From positions 1-64,000 of the forward strand of contig JAJZDW010000008.1 in the NCBI GenBank assembly GCA_021851405.1: DNA of 64,000 bases, read 5' to 3'. This document shows positions 45,777-54,338 of this stretch, one piece after another (positions within the stretch are counted from its first letter, which is position 1; each line of letters starts with the position of its first letter). Both the position numbers and the translations under genes were made by a program. The notes beneath the pieces were generated by a model. That model was not told where the DNA came from, searched no databases, and saw only the letters and a list, made by a program, of their open reading frames with translations. Origin of the DNA: Pseudomonadota bacterium. GTDB taxonomy: Bacteria > Pseudomonadota > Gammaproteobacteria > Steroidobacterales > Steroidobacteraceae.

Positions 45777-46568
45777 ATGACCTATCCAACCATTACGTAC
45801 ACCACGGCCAACGGCGTGGCCCGCCTGACGTTGAACCGACCGGAGCGACTGAACAGCTTCAATGCGCAGATGCACGAGGACGTGCGCCATGCGCTCGCGG
45901 CCCTCGAGGCCGACGCCGAGGCGCGCGTGCTGGTGCTCACCGGTGCGGGCCGGGGGTTCTGTGCCGGGCAGGATCTGTCCGATCGCACCGTCGCGCCGGG
46001 CGCCTCGCGGGCCGATCTCGGTGAGTCGATCGAGCGCCACTACAAGCCGCTCATTCTCACGCTGCGCCGGCTGCCGATCCCGGTGCTCGCGGCGGTGAAC
46101 GGGGTGGCGGCCGGCGCCGGTGCCAACATCGCACTCGCCTGCGACCTGGTGCTCGCCACGCGCTCGGCGAGCTTCGTGCAGGCCTTCTCGCGCATCGGGC
46201 TGCTGCCGGACTCGGGCGGCACCTGGTTCCTGCCGCGCCTGGTCGGATCGGCGCGCGCGCTCGGTCTGGCGCTGCTCGGGGAGAAGCTGTCGGCCCCGCA
46301 GGCGGCCGAGTGGGGTCTGATTTGGCGTTGCGTCGAGGATGAGGATTTCACCGCCGAAGTCGATGCGCTCGCCGCCGGCCTCGCCGCCGCACCGACGCTC
46401 GCCCTGCGGCACATCAAGCAGGCCGTGCAGGCCGCCTGGCACCACACGCTCGAGCAGCAGATCGATCTGGAGCGCGATGCGCAGCGCGAGCTCGGATACA
46501 GCGCCGATTACGCCGAGGGCGTCGCGGCATTCATGGCCAAGCGTGAACCGCGCTTCACCGGCCGATAA
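45777..46568 (+). CDS. paaG: 1,2-epoxyphenylacetyl-CoA isomerase PaaG
   Basis: A 263 aa crotonase-fold enzyme that isomerises the ring epoxide to the seven-membered oxepin-CoA. The similarity to E. coli PaaG is close throughout: LNRPERLNSFNAQMH, LTGAGRGFCAGQDLSDR, VNGVAAGAGANIAL, LLPDSGGTWFLPR and C-terminal AKREPRFTG. GAGG lies 6 nt before ATG 45777; frames starting further upstream run antiphase through paaE. A generic enoyl-CoA hydratase is unlikely given this match. Confidence 0.94.
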   Translation: MTYPTITYTTANGVARLTLNRPERLNSFNAQMHEDVRHALAALEADAEARVLVLTGAGRGFCAGQDLSDRTVAPGASRADLGESIERHYKPLILTLRRLPIPVLAAVNGVAAGAGANIALACDLVLATRSASFVQAFSRIGLLPDSGGTWFLPRLVGSARALGLALLGEKLSAPQAAEWGLIWRCVEDEDFTAEVDALAAGLAAAPTLALRHIKQAVQAAWHHTLEQQIDLERDAQRELGYSADYAEGVAAFMAKREPRFTGR

Positions 46569-46589
46569 CGCAGACGGGTGAGCGTTCAG

Positions 46590-48641
46590 ATGCAACTGCA
46601 AAGCTATTGTGAAGGCCGCTGGATGAGCGGCACGGGTCAGGCCGTGCTGCTGCGCGATGCGAGCACCGCCGAGGTGATCGCGAGCGCCACGAGCGAGGGG
46701 TTGGATTTCGGCGCGATGCTCGCGCATGCGCGCACGATCGGAGGGGCGAACCTGCGCCGCCTGACGTTCCATGAGCGCGCGGCCATTCTGAAGGCGTTGG
46801 CCAAGCACCTGAATGAGAAGAAGGACGAGCTGTACCGGCTCTCCTATGCGACCGGGGCGACGAAGTCGGATGCGTGGATCGATATCGACGGGGGCATCGG
46901 CACGCTGTTCGTGTACGCCAGCAAGGGCATGAAGGAGTTGCCGGACAGCCGCGTGTACGTCGATGGCGCGCTCGAGACGCTCGCCAAGAGTGGCGGGTTC
47001 CTCGGACAGCACATCTACGTCTCTCTCGAGGGCGCGGCGGTTCACATCAACGCGTTCAATTTCCCGGTCTGGGGCATGCTCGAGAAACTCGCCCCGGCCT
47101 TCCTGGCCGGCGTTCCGGTGATCGTCAAGCCCGCGACCGCGACGGCCTACCTGACCGAACTCGCGTTCCGTCAGATCATCGAGTCGGGCCTGCTGCCTGA
47201 GGGGGCCGCGCAGCTGATCTGCGGCGGCGTCGGGGACCTCTTCGAGCACCTGACTTGCCAGGACGTGATCGCCTTCACCGGGTCGGCGTCCACCGCCCGA
47301 AAACTGCGCATGCATCCGCGCGTGATCGAGCAGGCCGTGCGGTTCACGGCGGAGACCGATTCGCTCAACTCCTGCATCCTGGCGCCGGATGCGGTGGCCG
47401 GCACCCCGGAATTCGATCTGTTCGTGCGCGAAGTGGTGCGCGAGATGACCGTCAAGGCGGGCCAGAAGTGCACCGCCATCCGCAAGGCCATCGTGCCCTC
47501 GAGTCAGTGCGCCGCGGTGCTCGAGGCGCTGCGCGCCTCGCTGGCGAAGATCGTGATCGGCAATCCACGCGAGGAGACGGTGCGCATGGGGCCGGTGGCC
47601 TCCCTGGCGCAGCGGCGCGAGGTGCTCGAGCAGCTCGCACGCCTCGAGCGCGAAACGGAGGTCGTCTACGGCGGCAGCGGGACGAGGGCCCCGGCGGGCG
47701 CCGATGCCGACCGCGGTGCGTTTCTCACCCCGACGCTGCTGCACTGCCGGGACATCGCCAGCGCCCGCGCGGTGCACGAGGTCGAGGCGTTCGGCCCGGT
47801 GAGCACGGTGGTTCCGTACGCGGGTCTCGAGCAGGCGATCGACCTGGCCCGGCGCGGTGCCGGCAGTCTCGTCGGCTCGGTGTTCAGCGCCGATGAGTCG
47901 ATTGCCGCGCAGCTGGTGTTGGGACTTGCGCCGTTCCACGGGCGCATTCTCGTCGTCAATCGGCACTGTGCGAAGGACTCGACGGGACACGGATCCCCGC
48001 TGCCGCATTTGGTGCACGGCGGGCCGGGCCGCGCCGGCGGCGGCGAGGAGATGGGCGGCATCCGCGGCGTGCTGCACTACATGCAGCGCACCGCAGTGCA
48101 GGGCACGCCCGATGTGTTGACGGCGGTCACCGGCCGGTGGGTGAGGGGCGCACGGGAGCTCGATCCGGGCGTACACCCGTTTCGCAAGCCGTTCGGGGCG
48201 CTGCGCATCGGCGACACGTTCCGCTCCGGGGAGCGCGAGGTGACGCTCGAGGATATCGAGCGGTTCGCGGCGCTCTCCGGCGATCATTTTTATGCGCACA
48301 TGGACGAGGCGGCCGCGCGGCGCAATCCGATCTTCGGTGGCCGCGTTGCGCACGGGTACTTCCTCATCTCGGCCGCCGCGGGCCTGTTCGTCGATCCGCC
48401 GCTCGGCCCGGTGCTCGCCAACTACGGCCTCGACGGTCTGCGGTTCACCCAGCCGGTCAAACCGGGCGACCGCATCCGGGTGCGCCTGACCTGCAAGGAG
48501 AAATCACTGCGCCTCGGTCAGGGATATGGCGAGGTGCGCTGGGATACGCAAATCACCAACCAGGACGGCGAGACCGTTGCGCAATATGACGTGCTCACCA
48601 TGGTGAGCGAGCACGAGATGCCGGACCACCCGGCCGCCTGA
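46590..48641 (+). CDS. paaZ: Oxepin-CoA hydrolase / 3-oxo-5,6-dehydrosuberyl-CoA semialdehyde dehydrogenase PaaZ
   Basis: About 683 aa, matching the E. coli length (681). The N-terminal aldehyde dehydrogenase domain has the catalytic Cys in KAGQKCTAIRKAI and the general base Glu in RFTAETDSL; the C-terminal MaoC-type hydratase has SGDHFYAHMDEAAAR and GGRVAHGYFLIS with the catalytic Asp-His pair. Both activities therefore look intact: ring opening, then aldehyde oxidation. ATG 46590 is preceded by GGTGAG; GTG 46578 is an alternative. Last gene of the operon, followed by a hairpin. paaF, paaH, paaI and paaK are not in the window. Confidence 0.95.
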   Translation: MQLQSYCEGRWMSGTGQAVLLRDASTAEVIASATSEGLDFGAMLAHARTIGGANLRRLTFHERAAILKALAKHLNEKKDELYRLSYATGATKSDAWIDIDGGIGTLFVYASKGMKELPDSRVYVDGALETLAKSGGFLGQHIYVSLEGAAVHINAFNFPVWGMLEKLAPAFLAGVPVIVKPATATAYLTELAFRQIIESGLLPEGAAQLICGGVGDLFEHLTCQDVIAFTGSASTARKLRMHPRVIEQAVRFTAETDSLNSCILAPDAVAGTPEFDLFVREVVREMTVKAGQKCTAIRKAIVPSSQCAAVLEALRASLAKIVIGNPREETVRMGPVASLAQRREVLEQLARLERETEVVYGGSGTRAPAGADADRGAFLTPTLLHCRDIASARAVHEVEAFGPVSTVVPYAGLEQAIDLARRGAGSLVGSVFSADESIAAQLVLGLAPFHGRILVVNRHCAKDSTGHGSPLPHLVHGGPGRAGGGEEMGGIRGVLHYMQRTAVQGTPDVLTAVTGRWVRGARELDPGVHPFRKPFGALRIGDTFRSGEREVTLEDIERFAALSGDHFYAHMDEAAARRNPIFGGRVAHGYFLISAAAGLFVDPPLGPVLANYGLDGLRFTQPVKPGDRIRVRLTCKEKSLRLGQGYGEVRWDTQITNQDGETVAQYDVLTMVSEHEMPDHPAA

Positions 48642-48660
48642 GCGGGCGCTTGGCGCCCGC
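48642..48660 (+). terminator. Hairpin directly after paaZ
   Basis: A perfect 8-bp stem (GCGGGCGC / GCGCCCGC) with a 3-nt loop starts at the base after the stop codon. No U-tract follows. Confidence 0.5.
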
Positions 48661-48809
48661 CGGGGTGCCGTCGCGGGGCGCGCGCACGGCAGCACGGGGG
48701 CTCACGAGTGGTCGCTCGAGGCCTTCTCTGCTAACTTGCCGGTACCGACGGATCGCACGTCCCGCGCGCCAGTCGCCGCTCGAACGGGTCATCCCCGTGA
48801 GGCGGATCG

Positions 48810-49538
48810 GTGCGCGGTGACTGTACCGGCACCATCCGCGCACAGCAGGAGCCACTCATCAATACGATCGGGTATCTGGCGTCCACCTGGATCATTCCAG
48901 CGGTCCTCGCCATTACGCTGCACGAGGCTGCGCACGGCTACGTTGCCATGCGCCTCGGGGATGACACCGCCTGGAAGCTCGGGCGCGTGACCTTCAATCC
49001 GCTCAAACACATCGACCCCTTCGGCACGATCCTGCTTCCGGGCATTCTGCTGCTCGCCCACGCGCCCTTCCTGTTCGGTTACGCCAAGCCGGTTCCCGTC
49101 CAGTTTGGACGCTTGCGCAATCCTCGGCGCGACATGGTGTGGGTGGCCGCCGCGGGACCGGCCATGAACCTTCTCATGGCCACGATCGCCGCCTTCCTGC
49201 TGCACACGGTGGGATTTCTGCCGCCGGTTGCAGGCCAGTGGCTGCTCGACAATCTCGTGCACGCGATCGAGCTCAATGTGATCCTCGCCGTGTTCAACTT
49301 GATCCCATTGCCGCCGCTCGATGGCGGACGGGTTGCCGTCGGCCTGCTGCCGAACGCGCTGGCGCTGCCGCTGGCTCGCCTCGAGCGCTACGGCATGCTC
49401 ATCGTGATCGGCGGACTGCTCGTGCTGCCGGTGGTGGCGCAGAGTCTCGGCTGGCACTTCGATCTGTTTGGCGAGATCGTCGGTCGCCCCGCGGAAGCAC
49501 TGATCCGAGCGCTCCTGTTTCTCACCGGGATGCACTGA
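48810..49538 (+). CDS. Site-2 protease family (M50) membrane metalloprotease
   Basis: A polytopic zinc metalloprotease-like protein. HEAAHG (His38, Glu39, His42 counted from GTG 48810) lies in the first membrane segment, and the third ligand Asp is in NLIPLPPLDGGR near residue 172. AAAGPAMN is also typical. It belongs to the small group without PDZ domains, substrates unknown. The start is unclear: GTG 48810 has no ribosome binding site, whereas AGGAG at 48847-48851 sits before CTC ATC AAT AC, where relatives begin, but offers no standard start codon. An ATC start at 48858, or a sequence error there, is possible. Length is then 226 instead of 242 aa. Confidence 0.85.
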   Translation: MRGDCTGTIRAQQEPLINTIGYLASTWIIPAVLAITLHEAAHGYVAMRLGDDTAWKLGRVTFNPLKHIDPFGTILLPGILLLAHAPFLFGYAKPVPVQFGRLRNPRRDMVWVAAAGPAMNLLMATIAAFLLHTVGFLPPVAGQWLLDNLVHAIELNVILAVFNLIPLPPLDGGRVAVGLLPNALALPLARLERYGMLIVIGGLLVLPVVAQSLGWHFDLFGEIVGRPAEALIRALLFLTGMH

Positions 49539-49870
49539 GTCGCCGGTCGATCGTGCGCCAGGTCGCGGGTCCTCGGCGCACGGCCACGGATCTCGAGGGG
49601 CGAATCCCGAGGACACCGTGCGCGGGCCGCTCGAGGCGAAGAGCGACGACGGCTCGCTGGAGGTGAACCGTGGGCGCGATGATGGGCAGAGGCGTCCGGA
49701 ACCGGTGTGCGGTGTGACGCGCCGCTGCGCCGCGGTGGCACGTGTGAAGGACGGCCTCGCCCCCGGGTTCGCGGGGGTAGGCCTCGGGCGGGCGGATCGA
49801 TCGGGGTGGCGAGCGGCCGGCGAGCGCAACGGTGCACGTCCGTGCACCGCGCGGGGCCGGCCAACGCGTC
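49539..49870. other. Intergenic region between the M50 and wrbA genes
   Basis: These roughly 330 bp between convergent genes encode nothing I recognise. Open frames on both strands are Arg-rich and lack ribosome binding sites. A large hairpin closes the stretch at 49871. Confidence 0.4.
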
Positions 49871-49908
49871 CGTCCCGATGCCGGCCGCGGCCGGCCGGCA
49901 TCGGGACG
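49871..49908 (-). terminator. Long hairpin after wrbA
   Basis: A 16-bp perfect stem (arms 49871-49886 and 49893-49908) with a 6-nt loop lies 8 bp beyond the wrbA stop codon. No U-tract follows on the minus strand. It could stop transcription from both convergent genes. Confidence 0.55.
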
Positions 49909-49916
49909 CAGGCCGA

Positions 49917-50537
49917 TCAGCCGCGCTCCCCGGCGCCCCGCTTCAGACGGGCGGCGATCTCGGCGACGTGACGCCCCTGGAAGTGCGCTCCGGCGAGCTC
50001 GTTGGCACTCGGCTGGCGTGAGCCGTCGGCGCCGGCCAGCGTCGAGGCGCCGTACGGGCTGCCGCCGGTGATCTCGTCCATGCGCGTCAGCCCCGGGAAT
50101 GCGTAGGGCAGCCCGACGATGAGCATGCCGTGGTGCAGCAGGGTGTTGTGGAAGCTGGTGATGGTGGTTTCCTGGCCCCCATGCTGGGTGCCCGTGGAGA
50201 CGAACACGCTGCCGACCTTCCCGACGAGAGCGCCCTTGACCCACAGCCCGCCGGTCTGGTCGAGGAAGTTGCGCATCTGGGCGGCCATGTTGCCAAAGCG
50301 CGTCGGGGTGCCGAAGATGATCGCATCGTACTCGGCGAGTTCATCGACGCTCGCCACCGGTGCCTTCTGCTCGGTTTTCAGGCCGGCTTTGCGCGCGAGT
50401 TCGTCGGAAACCAGTTCCGGAACACGCTTGACGGTCGCCGTGGCGCCGGTGACCGATGCGACGCCTTCTGCGATCGCCTGCGCCATGCGCTCGACGTGTC
50501 CGTAGGAGGAATAATAGAGGATCAGGATCTTGGCCAT
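49917..50537 (-). CDS. wrbA: NAD(P)H:quinone oxidoreductase WrbA
   Basis: A 206 aa flavodoxin-fold quinone reductase that reduces quinones by two electrons, avoiding semiquinone radicals. The FMN loop [14 protein letters not shown], then [25 protein letters not shown] and [14 protein letters not shown] with the ATTI(T)SFH segment, and [12 protein letters not shown] are WrbA signatures. GGAG is found upstream of ATG 50537. It is a single gene on the minus strand, divergent from the TAXI gene. Confidence 0.95.
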   Translation of the reverse strand: MAKILILYYSSYGHVERMAQAIAEGVASVTGATATVKRVPELVSDELARKAGLKTEQKAPVASVDELAEYDAIIFGTPTRFGNMAAQMRNFLDQTGGLWVKGALVGKVGSVFVSTGTQHGGQETTITSFHNTLLHHGMLIVGLPYAFPGLTRMDEITGGSPYGASTLAGADGSRQPSANELAGAHFQGRHVAEIAARLKRGAGERG

Positions 50538-50630
50538 GCGAGGAGTCTCCGGTGGTCCATGAGCCTCGCAGTATACGACTCGCCGGTGCCTTCATCCTGC
50601 GCCCGGTGCCAATGATAGACTGTGTCTCGC

Positions 50631-52037
50631 ATGGAACCGAAGCCGCCATTGGACGAGGATCGGCCGAGCGCTGCGGCGCGGCGGCCGCTCGCGCTGAAGA
50701 TCACCACGATTTCCTGGTCCGATCTGGCGAACACCTTGATTCCCATCCTGATGCTCAGTGCGGCGGCGATCTGGTTGACGCTGCACTTCGTACAGCCGGC
50801 GCCGCCGCATACTCTCACCATCAGCAGCGGACCGCCGGGCAGTTCGTTCGAGCTCGCCGCCGAGCGCTTGCGCGCCATTCTGGCGCGCAACGGCATCACG
50901 CTGAAAATCCGGACCTCGCAGGGCTCAGCGCAGAACCTTGAGCGGCTGACGCGGCCTCACTCGGGCGTGAACATCGCATTCGTGCAGTCGGGCAGCGCCC
51001 CGCCGGGGGCGGACGGGGCAGCACCGCAGCACAACCAGGACGACGACGGGCACGGACTGGTCTCCCTCGGCAGCATGTTCTACCAGCCGCTTGCGGTCTT
51101 CTACCGCGGGCCGCCGGTGAGCCGACTGTCGCAGTTGCGCGGGGAGCGGATCGCGATCGGCAAGGCGGGCAGCGGCACGCGCGCGCTCGCGCTGACGCTG
51201 TTGAAGGCGAACGGTATCGTTCCGGGCGGCCCGACCGGCCTGGTCGACCTCGAAGGCAGCGCCGCCCGCGATGCGCTGCTCGCCGGCCGGGTCAACGCGA
51301 TCTTCATGTCCGGGGACTCGACCCCGCCGGCGGTGATCGTGAAGTTGGTGCACACCCCGGGGCTGCGTCTGTTCGATTTCGTGCAGGCGCCGGCCTACGT
51401 GCGGCGCTTTCCGTACTTGCACGCGATGCCCATCCCGGCCGGCGCGTTCGATCTCGGCGCGAACCTGCCGCACAAGCCCATCGTCCTGCTCGGTCCGGCG
51501 GTCGAGTTGCTGGCCCATGCCGATCTGCACCCGGCGCTGTGCGATCTGCTGATTCAGGCCGCGCAGCAGATCTACGGACAGGCGACGTTGCTGCACCCGG
51601 CGCACGTGTTTCCGAACACCGCCACGTACACCTATCCGCTTGATACCGAGGCGGCGCGCTTCTACAAGACGGGCGATAAGAGCTTCACGTACCGATACCT
51701 GCCGTTCTGGCTGGCGAGCCTGGTCAATCGCATCCTCGTGATGCTGGTGCCGATCGTCGTGGTGTTGATCCCGGGGCTGCGGTTTCTGCCGCAGCTGTAC
51801 GGCTGGCGCGTCAACACGCGCATCCACCGGCGCTACGGGGAGCTGATGGCGCTCGAGCGCGAGTCGCTCGGGCCGCTCACGAGCGAGCGGCGCGCGGCGC
51901 TGTTGGAACGGCTGCACGAGATCGAGCGCGCGGTGATCCTGCGCAAGATGCCCGGCTCGCACGCCGAGCAGATCTATCAGTTGCGCGAGCACATGCAGTT
52001 CGTGCGCAACAATCTCGCGCGCGCCGCGCACGACTAA
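50631..52037 (+). CDS. Membrane-tethered TAXI-family TRAP solute-binding protein
   Basis: A 468 aa protein. A hydrophobic helix near residues 35-55 (LANTLIPILMLSAAAIWLTL) leads to a TAXI-type periplasmic domain (LTISSGPPGSSFELAAERL, then IAIGKAGSGTRALALTLL and AIFMSGDSTPPAV). A second helix near 370-390 (ILVMLVPIVVVLIPGLRFL) is followed by a charged cytoplasmic tail of about 70 residues. No TRAP membrane subunits lie nearby, so it may act as a sensor or with an unlinked partner. The start is ATG 50631 (GTG 50622 is alternative); no Shine-Dalgarno is visible, but TAGACT lies 9 nt before the ATG. Confidence 0.85.
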   Translation: MEPKPPLDEDRPSAAARRPLALKITTISWSDLANTLIPILMLSAAAIWLTLHFVQPAPPHTLTISSGPPGSSFELAAERLRAILARNGITLKIRTSQGSAQNLERLTRPHSGVNIAFVQSGSAPPGADGAAPQHNQDDDGHGLVSLGSMFYQPLAVFYRGPPVSRLSQLRGERIAIGKAGSGTRALALTLLKANGIVPGGPTGLVDLEGSAARDALLAGRVNAIFMSGDSTPPAVIVKLVHTPGLRLFDFVQAPAYVRRFPYLHAMPIPAGAFDLGANLPHKPIVLLGPAVELLAHADLHPALCDLLIQAAQQIYGQATLLHPAHVFPNTATYTYPLDTEAARFYKTGDKSFTYRYLPFWLASLVNRILVMLVPIVVVLIPGLRFLPQLYGWRVNTRIHRRYGELMALERESLGPLTSERRAALLERLHEIERAVILRKMPGSHAEQIYQLREHMQFVRNNLARAAHD

Positions 52038-52045
52038 CCGGCGGA

Positions 52046-53281
52046 TCAGTGCGCGGGCGCAGCGGCGCTCGGGGAGTGCGTCGTGCCGTGCTGCCACAGG
52101 AGCGTTACTCGGTGCTGGAGCAGGGCGACGAAATGCTGCACCTCGGGCATGTGCGTGCCGAGCAGCCAGAGCAGCACCGCAAACAGCACCAGTCCACTGA
52201 GCGCTTCGGACGCGGCGTGCACGCGGTAATGACCGGGGTAAAAGTAGGGCGAGTGTGCGTAGCGCAGCGCTCGCAGTGAGCCGGCGAGCAACTGATAGAG
52301 CAGCAGAAGAATCACCACCGCGGCCCAGAGCGGCAGATGCGCAAAGGACCAGCCGAAGACGGTGCCGTTCGCGAACAGCGAGAGCAGCGCCAACACCCAC
52401 GTCAGAGTCACGATCCCGAGCAGGATGCCGAGCGCCGTACGGCTCACGCCAACGACGAGCGCGGCGAGCGGCGGCAACGGCGGGTAGTGCTCGGGCGGTG
52501 GCGGCGCGAGGCCGGCACCCCGCCAGTATGCCCGCCTGTGCGCACGGCTCGCGCGCCACTCGCGTCGCCACTGCCCTCGAGCGCGCCGCCATTCGGACTG
52601 CCAGCGCATCCGCTCGGCCGGCGAACCGTCCGCGCGTGCGGCGTAAGCGGCAGCGCCGGCAAACTCGGCCGCTTTGCGCTTCCATTGCTCGACCAGGATC
52701 CGCGCGTTGAAGGGCAGGCCGCCGGCGGCGGCGATCTGCTCCGGGGTGTCGGCGTAGGGCACGAGGAACATCAGGGCGAGATACCCGAGCGCGGCAATCC
52801 CGCCGGTGAGCACGGCGGCGACGACGAACACGAGGCGTACGAGCGTCACGTCCACGTCGTAGTAGACGGCGAGGCCCCTGCACACGCCGCTGAGCAGGGC
52901 GCCATCGCTGATCTGATAGAGCCGTTTGGAGCTGGCCGGCGATGCCCAGCCGCCCGAGGGGGCACCGCGATTCTCTTGCGCCGATGCGCCGGATGCGTCC
53001 GCGGACGGGCTCGTTCCAGAGCCGATGCCGTCACTGACGGGGCCCATTTCGCTGAGGATCTGCTCGATGTCGGCGCGCGTCATGACGTTCTTGTGCGCGC
53101 TGAGGAAGCGCTCGCCCTTATCGGCGATCGCCTGTTCCAGATCGGCGAGGATCTCGGCGCGGTCGGGATTTGCGCTGAGGGCGTGCTCCGCCGCGCTCAA
53201 ATACTGCGCAAGCGCCGCGTGTGCATCATCCTCCAGTTGAAAGACGCGCGCGCCCAAACTGACTGCAATGACCGCTCGCAT
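52046..53281 (-). CDS. PspC domain membrane protein with N-terminal HAAS-like domain
   Basis: A 411 aa protein. Residues 25-90 (YLSAAEHALSANPDRAEIL, then MTRADIEQILSEMGPV) resemble the HAAS domain, known to be encoded with PadR regulators. A PspC domain follows (SKRLYQISDGALLSGVCRGLAVYYDVD, LVRLVFVVAAVLTGG) near 118-175. Then come an Arg-rich stretch, and three or four more helices to the C-terminus. GGGGAG precedes the ATG inside the end of the padR-like gene 3 bp away, so they form one operon. PspC is a membrane partner in the phage-shock response; the role of this longer form is unknown. Confidence 0.85.
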   Translation of the reverse strand: MRAVIAVSLGARVFQLEDDAHAALAQYLSAAEHALSANPDRAEILADLEQAIADKGERFLSAHKNVMTRADIEQILSEMGPVSDGIGSGTSPSADASGASAQENRGAPSGGWASPASSKRLYQISDGALLSGVCRGLAVYYDVDVTLVRLVFVVAAVLTGGIAALGYLALMFLVPYADTPEQIAAAGGLPFNARILVEQWKRKAAEFAGAAAYAARADGSPAERMRWQSEWRRARGQWRREWRASRAHRRAYWRGAGLAPPPPEHYPPLPPLAALVVGVSRTALGILLGIVTLTWVLALLSLFANGTVFGWSFAHLPLWAAVVILLLLYQLLAGSLRALRYAHSPYFYPGHYRVHAASEALSGLVLFAVLLWLLGTHMPEVQHFVALLQHRVTLLWQHGTTHSPSAAAPAH

Positions 53282-53284
53282 GGT

Positions 53285-53608
53285 CTACTCCCCGAGTGAT
53301 TGAATCGTCTGGTTCAAATGCGCCCAGTACGCCTGGAACGCCGCGAGTTGTTCGGCGCCGCGGCTCGTGAGGCGGTAGTACTTGCGCGGCGGTCCGGTGT
53401 CCGATTCCTGCCATTGGTAATCCAGCAGGCCCTCGCGGCGCAGTCGGCTGAGCAGCGGATAGAGAGTGCCTTCCTGGCTCGCAAAATCCGTGGCCGCGAG
53501 TTTCTTCAGAATGTCCGCAGCGTAGACGCTCGCGCCACTGATGATGCGCAGCACCAGGAACTCCAGGAATCCCTTGCGCAGCGCGACGAGTTTCGGGTCA
53601 TCCGACAT
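53285..53608 (-). CDS. PadR family transcriptional regulator
   Basis: A 107 aa stand-alone PadR-type winged helix. FLEFLVLRIISGASVYAADI, then QEGTLYPLLSRLRREGLLDYQWQESDTGPPRKYYRLT shows the usual wing and the terminal helix. It sits directly before the HAAS-PspC gene, a linkage known for HAAS-domain membrane proteins, and a palindrome lies upstream at 53622, so it likely represses its own operon in response to an unidentified envelope signal or ligand. Confidence 0.92.
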   Translation of the reverse strand: MSDDPKLVALRKGFLEFLVLRIISGASVYAADILKKLAATDFASQEGTLYPLLSRLRREGLLDYQWQESDTGPPRKYYRLTSRGAEQLAAFQAYWAHLNQTIQSLGE

Positions 53609-53621
53609 GGTGTCAATATGC

Positions 53622-53641
53622 TACCTTTCGTAAAAAAGGTA
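53622..53641. promoter_or_regulatory. Candidate PadR operator
   Basis: TACCTTT (53622-53628) N6 AAAGGTA (53635-53641) is a perfect inverted repeat in an AT-rich patch 13 bp upstream of the padR-like start codon. Its position suits autorepression. Confidence 0.65.
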
Positions 53642-53809
53642 CCTGTGCACGACCGTGGTGTCAAGGGGCTCCCGGGACTCTGGAGCGCCGCGGCGAAGGT
53701 CGACGGGGGTGAGGGCGGAGTGCGGCCCTCGCGGCGGTGGACCGGGGGACGCGGGCCGAGCGCAAGCGTGCGGTCCGTCGCGAGCACCGTGGCGGGTGCG
53801 CCGCCCCGA

Positions 53810-54313
53810 TCAGGGTGCAGGTCCGTTCCCCTGCCGGGGATGCCGTAGCGGTATTGCCGCCAGATCGAACAGCGTGAAGAGCGCGCTGAGGAGCGCCGCG
53901 CTCGCCACACTGATGTGCAGCGCACCGGCGAGCGTGAGCAGGGGCAGCAGCGCCTCGGGGATCTGATCCAGACCCGGGATCTCGCGTCCCGGTGCGAGCC
54001 GCAGGCGACGTTTCAGCAGGCTCGAGAGCAGATCGCCGCTCATCGCGAGCGCCGCGAACGCCAGACCGAGACCGATCCGGTAGCCGAGCAGCGGTGCGAT
54101 GAGTGCGCACAGCAGCAGCGCCGCCAGTGCGCCGCGCCAGGTCTTGTGCGCCCCGAACAGGCGCGCGCCATCGGGCAGGATCGCCTCGCCGTCGATCGGT
54201 GCGGCCCAGCGGCCCCCGAGCAGACGAGCGGCCGCCCAGGGCGCCGTGTGCGCCGCTGCGAGCAGCGCGAACGCCCGAAGCCCGGGCGGAACGCTCAACA
54301 CCGGGAGGTTCAT
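53810..54313 (-). CDS. CDP-archaeol synthase (CarS)-like membrane protein
   Basis: A 167 aa membrane protein with about four hydrophobic segments. FGAHKTWRGALAAL and GDLLSSLLKRRLRLAPGREIPGLDQIPEALLPL are the conserved motifs of the CarS/DUF46 group, relatives of phosphatidate cytidylyltransferase that make CDP-archaeol in Archaea. Bacterial members exist; what lipid they activate is unclear. The gene starts 25 bp after the cysK stop on the same strand, so it may be the last member of the cysHGK transcript. The two clusters share no obvious function. Confidence 0.8.
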   Translation of the reverse strand: MNLPVLSVPPGLRAFALLAAAHTAPWAAARLLGGRWAAPIDGEAILPDGARLFGAHKTWRGALAALLLCALIAPLLGYRIGLGLAFAALAMSGDLLSSLLKRRLRLAPGREIPGLDQIPEALLPLLTLAGALHISVASAALLSALFTLFDLAAIPLRHPRQGNGPAP

Positions 54314-54338
54314 CGAGGCGCTCGCGCCGAGGGAGCGC

